A DNA stretch of 64,000 nucleotides, from the NCBI RefSeq assembly GCF_902459705.1, contig NZ_CABPRU010000001.1, positions 124,001-188,000 on the forward strand, read 5' to 3'. Position 1 is the first letter of the stretch; each line of letters opens with the position of its first letter. Of this stretch, positions 36,565 through 45,449 are shown one piece after another. Below the pieces are notes generated by a model that searched no databases, was not told where the DNA came from, and worked only from the letters and a program-made list of their open reading frames with translations. Both the position numbers and the translations under genes were made by a program. This DNA is from Pandoraea terrigena. Its GTDB lineage: Bacteria; Pseudomonadota; Gammaproteobacteria; Burkholderiales; Burkholderiaceae.

Positions 36565-37640
36565 GTCTCAAGAGTCAAGTGCAACGTTGAGCTAGTCCAA
36601 CCTTTTCCAATTCCTTGGCCATCGCTTCCTCGGGCGTGTCCCAGTCGAGCGTCTGACGCGGCCGTCCATTGAGCAATTTGGCGATGTCGTTGAGTTGTGT
36701 CTGGCTGACGCTCGAGAGATCTATGCCCTTTGGCAAGAACTGGCGCAGCAAGCCGTTGCTGTTCTCGTTGCTGCCACGCTGCCAGGGCGCGTGCGGATCG
36801 GCAAACCAGATATCGAGATTCAATCGCTTGGACAGTTCGACATGACAAGTCATTTCTGTGCCCCGATCGTACGTGAGGCTCTCGCGCAGAAACGCCGGTA
36901 GCTTCTTCATCTGGCGCGTGAAGCCCCCCAATGCGTCCAGGGCCGTGCAGCCGTCCATACGGCACAGCACCACGAAGCGCGTCTTGCGCTCCACCAGCGT
37001 GCCCACGCAAGAACGATTGAAAGCGCCTTTGATGAGATCGCCCTCCCAATGCCCAGGCCGCTGCCGCAGTTCGATCTGCTCGGGCCGATGCACGATACGC
37101 AGTTCCTCTGGCACAAAACTACGTTGAGCATTGCTCGTGCGTCGGCGCCCGCGCGCAGGCTTTTCCTGACGCAGGGCCTCGATCATTGCCTGCTTGAGCC
37201 CGCCACGCGGATGAGCATAGATCGCGGCGTAAATCGTTTCGTGGCTGATGCGTTGGTCGAGGTCGTCGGGGTATATCCGACGAAGTCTGGCAGCACTCTG
37301 CTGCGGCGACCGGCGCCAGTACACAAGCCGGTTATGCACGTGTTGATACAGCGCATGCCCCGCCACCAGTTTGCGCCGACGCACGCTGCCTTGGCGACGG
37401 ACGCGGTATGCCGTTGCAGCGCGCGTCGCGTCGTAGCACGGCGTGCTCGCGTCAATGTTGCGCGACAGTTCACGCGAAACGCTCGACGCGTTGCGTCCAA
37501 GCAATCGGGCAATAGCTCTTATGCTGCTGCCCTTGCGATGCTCGATCATGATTACCGCCCGTTCTTCCGCGCTCAGATGCTCGTACTTCTTCATCGCGAC
37601 ACCCTACCTCATTCGGGGTGTTGCACTTGAAACTGGAGAC
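36565..37640 (-). mobile_element. IS30-family insertion sequence
   Basis: A 1076-base element bounded by 21-base imperfect inverted repeats: left GTCTCAAGAGTCAAGTGCAAC (36565-36585), right outer end GTCTCCAGTTTCAAGTGCAAC (complement of 37620-37640), 18 of 21 bases alike. It carries one intact transposase gene. I found no clear target duplication next to the ends. It sits between the putative immunity gene and the orphan toxin tail, so it separates parts of one locus. Confidence 0.9.
36575..37594 (-). CDS. IS30-family transposase
   Basis: 339 residues. N-terminal helix-turn-helix (LSAEERAVIMIEHRKGSSIR, then RNASSVSRELSRN), the family-typical PGHWEGDLIKG with the first catalytic Asp, LTYDRGTEM with the second, and 'PWQRGSNENSNGLLRQFLPKG' with the catalytic Glu. 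Length and all DDE residues are intact, so the element may be active. The gene spans nearly the whole IS, as usual for the family. Confidence 0.95.
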   Translation of the reverse strand: MKKYEHLSAEERAVIMIEHRKGSSIRAIARLLGRNASSVSRELSRNIDASTPCYDATRAATAYRVRRQGSVRRRKLVAGHALYQHVHNRLVYWRRSPQQSAARLRRIYPDDLDQRISHETIYAAIYAHPRGGLKQAMIEALRQEKPARGRRRTSNAQRSFVPEELRIVHRPEQIELRQRPGHWEGDLIKGAFNRSCVGTLVERKTRFVVLCRMDGCTALDALGGFTRQMKKLPAFLRESLTYDRGTEMTCHVELSKRLNLDIWFADPHAPWQRGSNENSNGLLRQFLPKGIDLSSVSQTQLNDIAKLLNGRPRQTLDWDTPEEAMAKELEKVGLAQRCT

Positions 37641-37684
37641 TAAGTATTTTTCGATTGTCAGATTAAAATTAATAAAAATAAATT

Positions 37685-37918
37685 TCACCGATATTTATTT
37701 TTTGACAAAACTATTAATGTGATAGCAATTGCTAAAAGAGTTCCCCTTGCAATAATTCCTCTGATATTAAAATTATAGGCAAGGGTGAATAAATCAATTT
37801 TGGAGAGGCAGTCGGAAATGAAAGCGCACTGAATGTATGCGTTGATTAACCATGCGGTAGCTACGCCGATTAGGCAAATGCTCCAAGCCAGTAGAAAACC
37901 AATAATCAATCTAACCAT
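37685..37918 (-). CDS. Putative immunity protein of the CdiA-like C-terminal toxin
   Basis: 77 residues with two membrane helices (about 4-28 and 55-73), separated by a short loop with two cysteines. Its start codon directly follows the stop of the large CdiA-like gene. The DNA is far more AT-rich than the surroundings (many A/T runs), as usual for exchangeable toxin-immunity modules. Position, size and composition suggest the immunity partner; a membrane protein hints at a membrane-acting toxin. No family was recognised. Confidence 0.6.
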   Translation of the reverse strand: MVRLIIGFLLAWSICLIGVATAWLINAYIQCAFISDCLSKIDLFTLAYNFNIRGIIARGTLLAIAITLIVLSKNKYR

Positions 37919-40900
37919 TTATTTTTTTCCGGAATTTCTAGGGAAAACGACAGATTCCAATGTATCTTGCCCCATCCCGCCCAGCGTGGTACCGCTGACT
38001 ACCCCGGTGTTATTGGGCCGGAACAGATTCCATCCGCTACCTGACCACGTGTCCGTTGCGACCCATGGCGAACTATTGAGCCCAGGCTTCAGGACGCTAT
38101 TCGCTCCGTTTTCGGCGGCTTTGCCAATTCCGTAGCCGAAGCTCGCAAGAATCCCGCTACTCAAAGCAGATGCCGACACACTGTTGCTTTCGCCGTGCAA
38201 ATAATTGTTGATAGTTGTAGTTATCGCTCCCCCTAATGCGTTGACCGTTATGTTCCGAACCAATCCTCCAGACGCCCCAGCTACGCCAGTTACATACGCC
38301 CCAGCCACGTCCACGGGATTGATGTCTCCGTTTTGAACATACTGCGAACCCGCATTGATGGTCGCGCTAATGACACCCGTGCCATTTGCCGATGCCGCTG
38401 CACTGGAGCCAAGTATCCCGCCCGTACTAAAAATCGGCGTTCCGGGCAATGCCACCATAGGGCCGCCTGTTGCTATCGTCGCCGCGCCGGCTGCCGCTCC
38501 AATCGTCCCCTTCGCATAGGCGTCTCGATACGCTTGTTCGCGGCTCATTGAATCCTTGATCGCTTGCCCTCCTGGCCTATTCATTCCAGTGCCGTTCGCA
38601 TAGTGCTTCGCATACATTTCGACGTTCGCCCTCTGCTCCGGCGTCGCAAAAAACATATAGCCCGGCCCGCTGTCACCGTCAGCCGGCAACATGCCGTGTG
38701 CTTGCCTCAGAAAGTCACTCGCGCGTTGGTTCCAGGTGCCCGGCGTACCGCTCTGCACCTGCAAATTGGCCTGCATTGTCAGCTCGTCTCGCGCCTGTTC
38801 GGGCGTCAATCCATATTTCTTCGCATACGCCGATTCCCGGTCGTTAATCCATTGCTTCTCATCCGAATGCAACTGCCGATTAAACCGATCAGTATTGAAC
38901 CCAGTAAACGCCCCGGAAGTCCCTCCCGCCACAGCGCCTACCGCAGTACCTACGCCCGTCGCCACAATCTGGCCCAATGCCCGATCGATATCGGCGTTGC
39001 CCGTCGGGTGAGCATCTCTGATCTCGTCGCTCAGGCCATTCAGCACCCTGCCAAGCTTCGACGTCAGCCCTGCGCCCAACGCACCCCCCAGCGCGTTGCC
39101 TCCCCCGAGTCCTGCCACAATCGCGCCGCCTGCCGCGTGCATCGTTGCGCGATAGTCACCGCCTTCGGACCAGTCTTTCGCCTCCTGCAAGTACTGCGCC
39201 TTTAACGCCGGATCATTCGTGCCGTCCGCGAGCTTTTCCGCTTCCTGCGCTTTCCTGTCCGCATACGTCCCGATGTCGCGTGCCACGGCCTCGCCCGCTG
39301 CCGTCGCGGCCGCCATCAAACGCGACTGGTCGTTGAGCAAATCCTGTAAATCAGGCGTGCGAGTTACCGTCCCATTCAAGTCAGCAGTATCGCGATTCAA
39401 ACTCGCCAGATCCTGCGTCTGATTCGCCTCGTTGGTCAGCGTGATCGTGCCTTCGCTTACGCCGGTGCGCGTCGTGGCCCGCTCGCTACCGCTCTCCATT
39501 TGCGGCAACATCGGAGAAATCCCACCCGTGTTCTTGCCCGAGGTGTTCCCCGTCGTACGCTCGTTCGCGCCGCCATTGCCAACGGTGGCCCCGCCACCGA
39601 CACCAAAACTGTTCGCGCTGTATTCCGAATGGTTCTCAATGTCGGAGAACGTCAACGTGCCTGTTGTCAGTTGATTCTTCGACGGATCGGCGGTGCTCGC
39701 AATGTAGGCACCTTTCAGATCGGTGTTACCCATAACGCCCACGTCAAACCCACCGTCGCCAGCCTGAATACCTGACTGCTCCTCCACGCCCGCATAGTTG
39801 CCGCTCGCATTGCCGCGCGCATAGCTCGCGCTTCCCGACGCGCCTCCCATGCTGAGATTCACGCCACCGCCCATGCTCTGCTGATGTGCGGAACTCTCGC
39901 TCGTATCCTGCACGCTGGCGATGTTCAGATCGCCGCCCACGCGCGCAATGACCTTGTCGGCGTTCACATTCCCGCCAACGATGTTGGTATCGCCACCGCT
40001 CACAATCACGACGGTGTTGCTCGCATTAACGTGGGAGTTGTTCTGGAATGTCGAATCCGAGTTCGCGTCGCCGCTGGACTTCGAGAACGATGCCGACACG
40101 CCCCATCCGCTCGTGCCATACGACACCCCAACGCTTCCGCTCGTCGACTCGCTCTCGCTACGCGACGATTCGGTGTCGGTGCTATGGCTCAGGTTGACCT
40201 GATTATTGGCTTGCAGGAGAACGTCTTTCGCATCCACGTTCGAACCGATGATGTTGACGTTGCCATTTCCCGAAGCCTCGTCACCGGTCGCGATGAACGC
40301 CGCCGTGCCACCGGCCTTGATGTTGCTCGACACGTTCTGCGTGCTGTCGGACGAAGACGTCGACTTGCTGCTCGACGACCCCCAACTCAACTCGACTTTC
40401 GCTTCAGGTTTTCCGCCGCCGGAGAGCGCGTCGAGCGCACCTTTGCCTTGGCCCAACGCACCAACGGCTCCGCTGGCCGCCGCATAACCTCGCAAGGCCG
40501 AAACGCGCGCATCGCCGCCGGAATCGGCTGCAGCACGCGTCTGATTCGCGACGTTCTGTATCGCATCGATCACCGGTGCCTTGACCGCCAAGGTGAAGCC
40601 AGAACTCGTCATCTCGTGCGTCTCGTCGTGATGCTGTCGATTGACTGCCGACTCGACCGTGACGTTTCGCCCGATACCCGTCACATTCCCTCCGGCGACG
40701 ACGTCGCTGCCTCGCACGAGAAGATCGTTGCCCGCCACCATGCTGACGTTACCGTTCACGCTGCCGATAAGGCTTCCCGTCTGCGTCACGCTGCTGTCAT
40801 TGGTCCGGTCACGCTGCTCGTTATTCCCGTATGAGATACCCACCCCTCCGGACGAACCGAACCCCGATCGCTTCTCTTCTCGGAACGTGCGACTCTCGCT

Positions 40901-42202
40901 CACGTTCTCCGTTGATTCAATACGCAAGTCGTGACCAGCCTGGAGGGCAACGTCTTTGGTACCGACAATCGTGCTCCCGCGTACGCTCATGTCCTTGCCG
41001 GCCGCCACCGCCACGCTATCCGCTGAGATCACGCTACCGTTGGCGACGGCGTTCTTCGTGTCGGTCGTGCTCACCGTCGTCGTGCTGCTCAGAAATCCAC
41101 CGCTGCTGTCTTCCTGTCGGCTGTGAAACTCGTGCGTCTCGGTCACCTCACCGATAGTCACGTCACCCGCCGCCACCAGCGTCGCGACTCCCTTCTCCAG
41201 CGCGATACCGCTGCCGAGCACGTTGATGTCCTTGCCCGAGACAATGGTGAGCGTTGCGCTCCAGTAGCCCCACGGAATCGCGTAGCTGCCATGCCAGCCG
41301 CGCGAGCCCAGATCGTGGTCCTTGAACAGCAGGTCCTGCGTCCCCCCGACATTGAAGATGTCGTTCAAGCCGAGCGGATTGTACAAACCGGCCGAGAGGC
41401 TGCCTTGCAGTTGGCCCGTCGCACGGGCCCCGGCGTTGTCCACAGACGCCACGATGGTCCAGGGCTTGGTGCGCTTTACGTCGAGCACGACGTCGCTCTG
41501 GCCCGGCAGGTTGGCCGGCACGATCTGCATCGAGACGTCCTGGTTTGACACCCGCTTCATCTGCTCGAGACCCTGCTCGAGATCGCGCAGGTCCAGCAAC
41601 TCGCCGTCGCGCGTCGGAAAGGCGCTCTTCCAAGTGCCCCGCAGCGCCGGATCGGCAAAGCGCACTTGATGAATAACGCCGGGGATCAACGCGAATCGGA
41701 GCGTACCGCTCGCGAGATCCTGTTCAGGCAGCAGCACGCGGGTTGTGATGTAGCCACGACTCAAGACGACGCGTTGCAAGCCTTTGACGAGCGCGTCCAG
41801 TCCCTGCTTGCCCACGCAGGCGCCCGCATAGCGCCCCACCCATTCCCGGGCGAATGTGAATCGGTCCAGCGGCGGCGTGCCGGCTGCCGTAGCCCCCACG
41901 GTCTGTGGCGAGGCTGTGGGGATGTCAAAGACGAATGTGTCGATCCGAAAGCAAGGGGTCTCGTTCGGCAGGTCAGGCCAGTCCGGTGCATCTTCACGCG
42001 TCGATCGGACGGATGGCGCGTTGACGGCCGCCTCGCGTTGTTGCACTTCGCGCTGTTGTTGAATCTGCTGGTCTTGTTCGGCGCCCGCGCGGGCGGCGGC
42101 GGCCTTGTCGGCGGGCGTTGCTGTGGACGTTTGCTGCGCCTGCGCCGTCATTGCGAACAGCGTACAGGCGAGCAACACGACTTTCGTTTGGGTGATCGGC
42201 AT
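37919..42202 (-). CDS. In-frame chimera: CdiB/FhaC-like N-terminus fused to CdiA/FhaB-like C-terminus
   Basis: About 1427 residues from the ATG at 42202. Residues 1-23 are a signal peptide and the next ~295 are a two-partner secretion transporter: POTRA region (FRIDTFVFDIP, 'GYITTRVLLPEQDLASGTL') and the first barrel strands (GLNDIFNVGGTQDLLF, GSYAIPWGYWSATLT). Near 41245 the frame passes into hemagglutinin repeats (VSGKDINVLGSG, AGKDMSVRGSTIVGTKDV, many KD-V-GS units) and then a Gly/Ala-rich pretoxin and C-terminal tip ending at 37919. The rest of the barrel, the TPS signal domain and most of the filament are absent. The likely cause is a deletion between adjacent cdiB and cdiA genes. Secretion through this product seems impossible. 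Confidence 0.85.
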   Translation of the reverse strand: MPITQTKVVLLACTLFAMTAQAQQTSTATPADKAAAARAGAEQDQQIQQQREVQQREAAVNAPSVRSTREDAPDWPDLPNETPCFRIDTFVFDIPTASPQTVGATAAGTPPLDRFTFAREWVGRYAGACVGKQGLDALVKGLQRVVLSRGYITTRVLLPEQDLASGTLRFALIPGVIHQVRFADPALRGTWKSAFPTRDGELLDLRDLEQGLEQMKRVSNQDVSMQIVPANLPGQSDVVLDVKRTKPWTIVASVDNAGARATGQLQGSLSAGLYNPLGLNDIFNVGGTQDLLFKDHDLGSRGWHGSYAIPWGYWSATLTIVSGKDINVLGSGIALEKGVATLVAAGDVTIGEVTETHEFHSRQEDSSGGFLSSTTTVSTTDTKNAVANGSVISADSVAVAAGKDMSVRGSTIVGTKDVALQAGHDLRIESTENVSESRTFREEKRSGFGSSGGVGISYGNNEQRDRTNDSSVTQTGSLIGSVNGNVSMVAGNDLLVRGSDVVAGGNVTGIGRNVTVESAVNRQHHDETHEMTSSGFTLAVKAPVIDAIQNVANQTRAAADSGGDARVSALRGYAAASGAVGALGQGKGALDALSGGGKPEAKVELSWGSSSSKSTSSSDSTQNVSSNIKAGGTAAFIATGDEASGNGNVNIIGSNVDAKDVLLQANNQVNLSHSTDTESSRSESESTSGSVGVSYGTSGWGVSASFSKSSGDANSDSTFQNNSHVNASNTVVIVSGGDTNIVGGNVNADKVIARVGGDLNIASVQDTSESSAHQQSMGGGVNLSMGGASGSASYARGNASGNYAGVEEQSGIQAGDGGFDVGVMGNTDLKGAYIASTADPSKNQLTTGTLTFSDIENHSEYSANSFGVGGGATVGNGGANERTTGNTSGKNTGGISPMLPQMESGSERATTRTGVSEGTITLTNEANQTQDLASLNRDTADLNGTVTRTPDLQDLLNDQSRLMAAATAAGEAVARDIGTYADRKAQEAEKLADGTNDPALKAQYLQEAKDWSEGGDYRATMHAAGGAIVAGLGGGNALGGALGAGLTSKLGRVLNGLSDEIRDAHPTGNADIDRALGQIVATGVGTAVGAVAGGTSGAFTGFNTDRFNRQLHSDEKQWINDRESAYAKKYGLTPEQARDELTMQANLQVQSGTPGTWNQRASDFLRQAHGMLPADGDSGPGYMFFATPEQRANVEMYAKHYANGTGMNRPGGQAIKDSMSREQAYRDAYAKGTIGAAAGAATIATGGPMVALPGTPIFSTGGILGSSAAASANGTGVISATINAGSQYVQNGDINPVDVAGAYVTGVAGASGGLVRNITVNALGGAITTTINNYLHGESNSVSASALSSGILASFGYGIGKAAENGANSVLKPGLNSSPWVATDTWSGSGWNLFRPNNTGVVSGTTLGGMGQDTLESVVFPRNSGKK

Positions 42203-42769
42203 CAGGGCTTTGCGGTGAATCCAGGGTGCGCATTGAGCGGAATACGGTCGAACGAGTCGATAGCCATCAACGGCTGCCACCCGGACAACGCGCAATCGAC
42301 CTACGCAGCGTGGGGCGATAGCGGCGACGCCAGAGTGGAATGTCACTGAGCGTGACGAGGGGGGCGTTGAAACGTCGCTGTCATCGCGCCTGGACGGCGG
42401 TGGATCAGCGAAGAAACGTTAGCAAGCCTAAGGTTTAAGTCGCGGACAGACTTCTTGTTCCTGGCCGGATCTTTTCGAGTCTGGATGCAGAGAACGCCCC
42501 CGGGGTCCGTCGGTCGTCAACGACCCTTGACGGGGTCAGGCGGCACCTGCGCTCGACCGAGCAAGGCAGGAATGAGAGGGAGAATGCAGGGAGCGCGGGG
42601 GAATGAAAGGTGGGTGTCGCGCGGTTCGCCGGGAAGCGAAACTCCGCTGCGCGCGGAGCGTTATACGAAGGGAACGGGTGTTCGCCGGCTGGGACGAATC
42701 AAGGATTGGGTGTCAACCCCGTGGCGTGCGTGCGAACACGCTTGGTGGGACCACGGACGCCTCGCCAAA
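42203..42769. other. Upstream region of the chimera, no gene recognised
   Basis: The chimeric frame is open to 42346 but the extra 48 residues lack family features. From 42347 to 42769 several overlapping open frames exist on the plus strand, but none has a recognisable product. Confidence 0.5.
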
Positions 42770-42797
42770 CACCCCGGCGGCAGATCCGCACGGGGTG
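42770..42797 (-). terminator. Terminator-like hairpin after the DUF3331 gene
   Basis: CACCCCGGCGG, five bases, CCGCACGGGGTG (one bulge) forms an 11-pair stem, followed by only a short T run on the minus strand. It stands 13 bases beyond the DUF3331 stop. Confidence 0.6.
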
Positions 42798-42809
42798 TCG
42801 GTCGCGGTG

Positions 42810-43286
42810 TTATGCCGGTTCCAGTTCGTGGCGACTGGCTTCACGCATGGCACGAATGGACTCGGCCGAGATCATGGCGTCGGCATTGAGCGGCGGCACA
42901 TCGCCGAACAGCGGCCGGTAGACGAAGTCGCCCACGTCGATTGTCTCGCCCGTCAACGCGCAAACGCCCGGGTGATTGGCCCGGCGAATGCGCCAGATCT
43001 GCGCCCCGTAGTTGCCGCCCGTGGCGTCGTTCCACGACACGGTGATCGTCAGTTCGCTGGAGACCTCCAGGACGCGGACGATGGGCGCGCGTCGTGTGTA
43101 CGGAATGACCGGCCGGCATACGACCGGCTTGGCATCGAGCATCGCCACGGTGTGCTGCCACACGCGCTGGTCGCGCAGCGCGGCGCGTGACGTGCGCGAA
43201 GTCCGTGACGTCGATGACGCCGAGGACGTGCAGGAATCGCGGTGAGTGCCGCTTCGGTTGGGGCAAGGGGTTCGGTCGCTTCGCAT
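42810..43286 (-). CDS. DUF3331 family protein
   Basis: About 158 residues from the ATG at 43286, two bases after the NADH dehydrogenase stop, so translation is probably coupled. The first 45 residues are Ser/Thr/Arg-rich and low in complexity. The DUF3331 core follows: 'LTITVSWNDATGGNYGAQIW', RIRRANHPGVCALTGETIDVGD, VYRPLFGDVPPLNADAMI. The family is common in Burkholderia relatives and has no known role. The CxLTGxxI-GD-V-RP pattern looks like a small structural or metal-binding fold, which is speculation. Confidence 0.75.
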   Translation of the reverse strand: MRSDRTPCPNRSGTHRDSCTSSASSTSRTSRTSRAALRDQRVWQHTVAMLDAKPVVCRPVIPYTRRAPIVRVLEVSSELTITVSWNDATGGNYGAQIWRIRRANHPGVCALTGETIDVGDFVYRPLFGDVPPLNADAMISAESIRAMREASRHELEPA

Positions 43287-43288
43287 GG

Positions 43289-44581
43289 TCAGGCCAGCCA
43301 GGTGCGCGGCCCGCGAAGGCCGCCGAGTTTTTCCGCGCCCAACAGCACGGTCGCGCGGGCGAACCCGTGCAGCGCATGCTGATGGCGCCGGTACAACATG
43401 GCGTGGCTCCATTGCGCAAAACGTCCGCGCACGATGCCACCTTTGAAAAATCCGAATCGGCCAAGGGCGCCAGTCGCGTTGTATTCGGCGAGCGATACCA
43501 ACGCGCCCGGATCCCGGTAGACGAACGGCGGAATCGCGCGACCCTCAAGCCACGCGCCAAGATGGCGGCCGAGATGCGCGGCCTGCTGCGTGGCCACCTG
43601 GGCCGTCGGCGGCAGCGGACATTCGCGCTTCGCCGGCGTAAGCGACGCACAGTCGCCGAGCGCAAAGATGCGCTCGTCCTGCGCCGTCTGCAACGTCGCG
43701 CGCACCACGATCTGGTTGGCATCGTTGGTCACGAGTCCACCGATGCCCCGCAAGACGTCCGGCGCTTTCACGCCGGCCGCCCACACCAGCAGATCGCCAG
43801 GAATCAATTGACCGTCGTCGCGATAGAAACCGTCGCGGTCAGCGCACACGATGCGGGTGTCCGTCAGTACGCGAAAGCCCAGGTGCTCAAGTCGCGCCTG
43901 CGTCGATGCAGACACCTCCGGCGGAAATGCGCCGAGCACACGCGGGCCGCGCTCGACGAGCGTGAGCTTCAGCCGCTCGCCAATGCGCGGATCACCATAT
44001 CCGGCCGCCAGCGCGAACGTGTGACTGAGCTCGGCAGCCAACTCCACGCCCGTGGCGCCGCCACCGGCGATCACAACACGCAGCGCGTCGTCGTTCACGA
44101 CACTGCGCAGCGATTCACCTCGCAAAGCCGCATGAAACGCTTCGGCCTGCGGCTGACTGTCGATGAAATGGCAAACGTCGCGCACGCCGGGCAGGCAGGC
44201 ATCGTCGGCCTGCGAGCCGAGCGCCAGTACCAGCGCGTCGTAAGGCACGCGACGCTCGCCCAACAGACGCGAGCCGTCGGGCGCGTCCATTTCGCCCAGC
44301 ACAATCTCCCGACGCGTTCGATCCAGCCCGCACATGCGCCCCGCCTGATACGTAAAGCCATGGCTGCACGCATGGGCGAGATACGTCACCTGTGTGTGTG
44401 TGACATCACGCGTGCCTGCCGCCACGGTGTGCAGCATCGGCTTCCACAGATGGGTGGGATGACTGTCGACCAGCGTCACGCGCGCAACGCCCGCGAGGCC
44501 GAGCGTATGGCCCAGACGCGTCGCCAGCTTGAGGCCGGCGATACCGCCACCGACAATCACGATTCGGTTTGCGCGAGACAT
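43289..44581 (-). CDS. Type II NADH dehydrogenase (NAD(P)/FAD oxidoreductase)
   Basis: 430 residues with two Rossmann folds: FAD site IVIVGGGIAGLKLA at about residue 7 and NADH site VVIAGGGATGVELA at about 170. The closing FAD motif ALGDCASL precedes the AQVATQQAAHLG helix that in NDH-2 enzymes contacts quinone. It would pass electrons from NADH to ubiquinone without pumping protons, as a peripheral membrane enzyme. Divergent from the TetR gene; a palindrome in the gap suggests TetR control. A DUF3331 gene follows immediately. Confidence 0.9.
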   Translation of the reverse strand: MSRANRIVIVGGGIAGLKLATRLGHTLGLAGVARVTLVDSHPTHLWKPMLHTVAAGTRDVTHTQVTYLAHACSHGFTYQAGRMCGLDRTRREIVLGEMDAPDGSRLLGERRVPYDALVLALGSQADDACLPGVRDVCHFIDSQPQAEAFHAALRGESLRSVVNDDALRVVIAGGGATGVELAAELSHTFALAAGYGDPRIGERLKLTLVERGPRVLGAFPPEVSASTQARLEHLGFRVLTDTRIVCADRDGFYRDDGQLIPGDLLVWAAGVKAPDVLRGIGGLVTNDANQIVVRATLQTAQDERIFALGDCASLTPAKRECPLPPTAQVATQQAAHLGRHLGAWLEGRAIPPFVYRDPGALVSLAEYNATGALGRFGFFKGGIVRGRFAQWSHAMLYRRHQHALHGFARATVLLGAEKLGGLRGPRTWLA

Positions 44582-44646
44582 TTTGGAGGAAATGCCAAAT
44601 TCAACAAGTGATGAATAAGCGCATAATAGCGAGCATGGCCCCGGCG

Positions 44647-44686
44647 TGTCAAATGCGTGTCAAATAGCAATTGCCTGGGCAGGCAA
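44647..44686. promoter_or_regulatory. Candidate operators in the NDH-2 / TetR divergent promoter
   Basis: TGTCAAAT occurs twice, at 44647 and 44658 (11-base period). TTGCCTGGGCAGGCAA at 44671-44686 has perfect 6-base inverted arms TTGCCT/AGGCAA, a plausible TetR operator. Confidence 0.5.
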
Positions 44687-44748
44687 GGGCGTTCGGGTCG
44701 GGTAGACTTGGCGCATTGCTGTCGTGCATTCGCTCCACCCATCGTTCA

Positions 44749-45408
44749 ATGACACTCACCAAAGCCGTCTCGCCAGTCGATCCGCCCCGCAAACGCACCC
44801 GGGGGCGTCCCACGTGCAACTGCACGCATGGTGCCGATGCGTTGCTGCTCAACGCCCGACGCATCTTCGCGCAGCGCGGTTTCTATGCGAGCAGCGTGCG
44901 GCAGATCGCAGAGGCGTCCGGGGTCGACGCCGCCCTGATTTCGCACCACTTCGGCTCGAAGGAGGCATTGTGGGTTGCCGTGGTCGATCAGATCGCAACG
45001 CTCACGAGCTCGTTGATCGAGCAGACATTGGCGCTGCGACACGCGCCGTTGGAACCTGCCGAGCGTGTCGAGCAGGCAGTCCGGGTGTTCGTGGAGATGG
45101 TGTTTGAAAACCCGGACGTCGGCATGTTCTTCTCGACGGCCGCAACCGAAGAAGGCGAACGGCTCGATATCATTATGCAGCGCCTGGTGCGTCCGTATCG
45201 CGACGCGATGGTGCCCCTCGTGGGCGACTGGCTCGCGTCGCACAATCGCCCCGTTGAGGACGCCGACGTCATGTTCTTCATGCTCACGTCGGCCATCAGC
45301 AAGACGGTGTCTTATCGCCACATGATGGGACCGTTCCTGCCCCCCGAAGGCATGGCTGATCTCAAGCGCACCGTGCTCGACTGCGCGATGGCGCTGATCC
45401 GGCAGTGA
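44749..45408 (+). CDS. TetR-family transcriptional regulator
   Basis: 219 residues from the ATG at 44749; an earlier in-frame start at 44671 would lie on the palindrome. After a basic leader (PPRKRTRGRPTCNC) the helix-turn-helix reads RRIFAQRGFYASSVRQIAEA then 'GVDAALISHHFGSKEALW'. The C-terminal part (about 90-215) is the ligand-binding helical domain. Divergent from the NADH dehydrogenase and 41 bases before the DadA-like gene on the same strand, so it may control both. The ligand is unknown. Confidence 0.88.
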   Translation: MTLTKAVSPVDPPRKRTRGRPTCNCTHGADALLLNARRIFAQRGFYASSVRQIAEASGVDAALISHHFGSKEALWVAVVDQIATLTSSLIEQTLALRHAPLEPAERVEQAVRVFVEMVFENPDVGMFFSTAATEEGERLDIIMQRLVRPYRDAMVPLVGDWLASHNRPVEDADVMFFMLTSAISKTVSYRHMMGPFLPPEGMADLKRTVLDCAMALIRQ

Positions 45409-45449
45409 TCCACCGACGCAGGCGGCACGCGAGCGTTGTATAAGACACC

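Noticed and set aside
36565-37640. Composite transposon including the beta-lactamase gene
   Set aside because: Only one IS30 copy is present, and no second end lies beyond the beta-lactamase gene.
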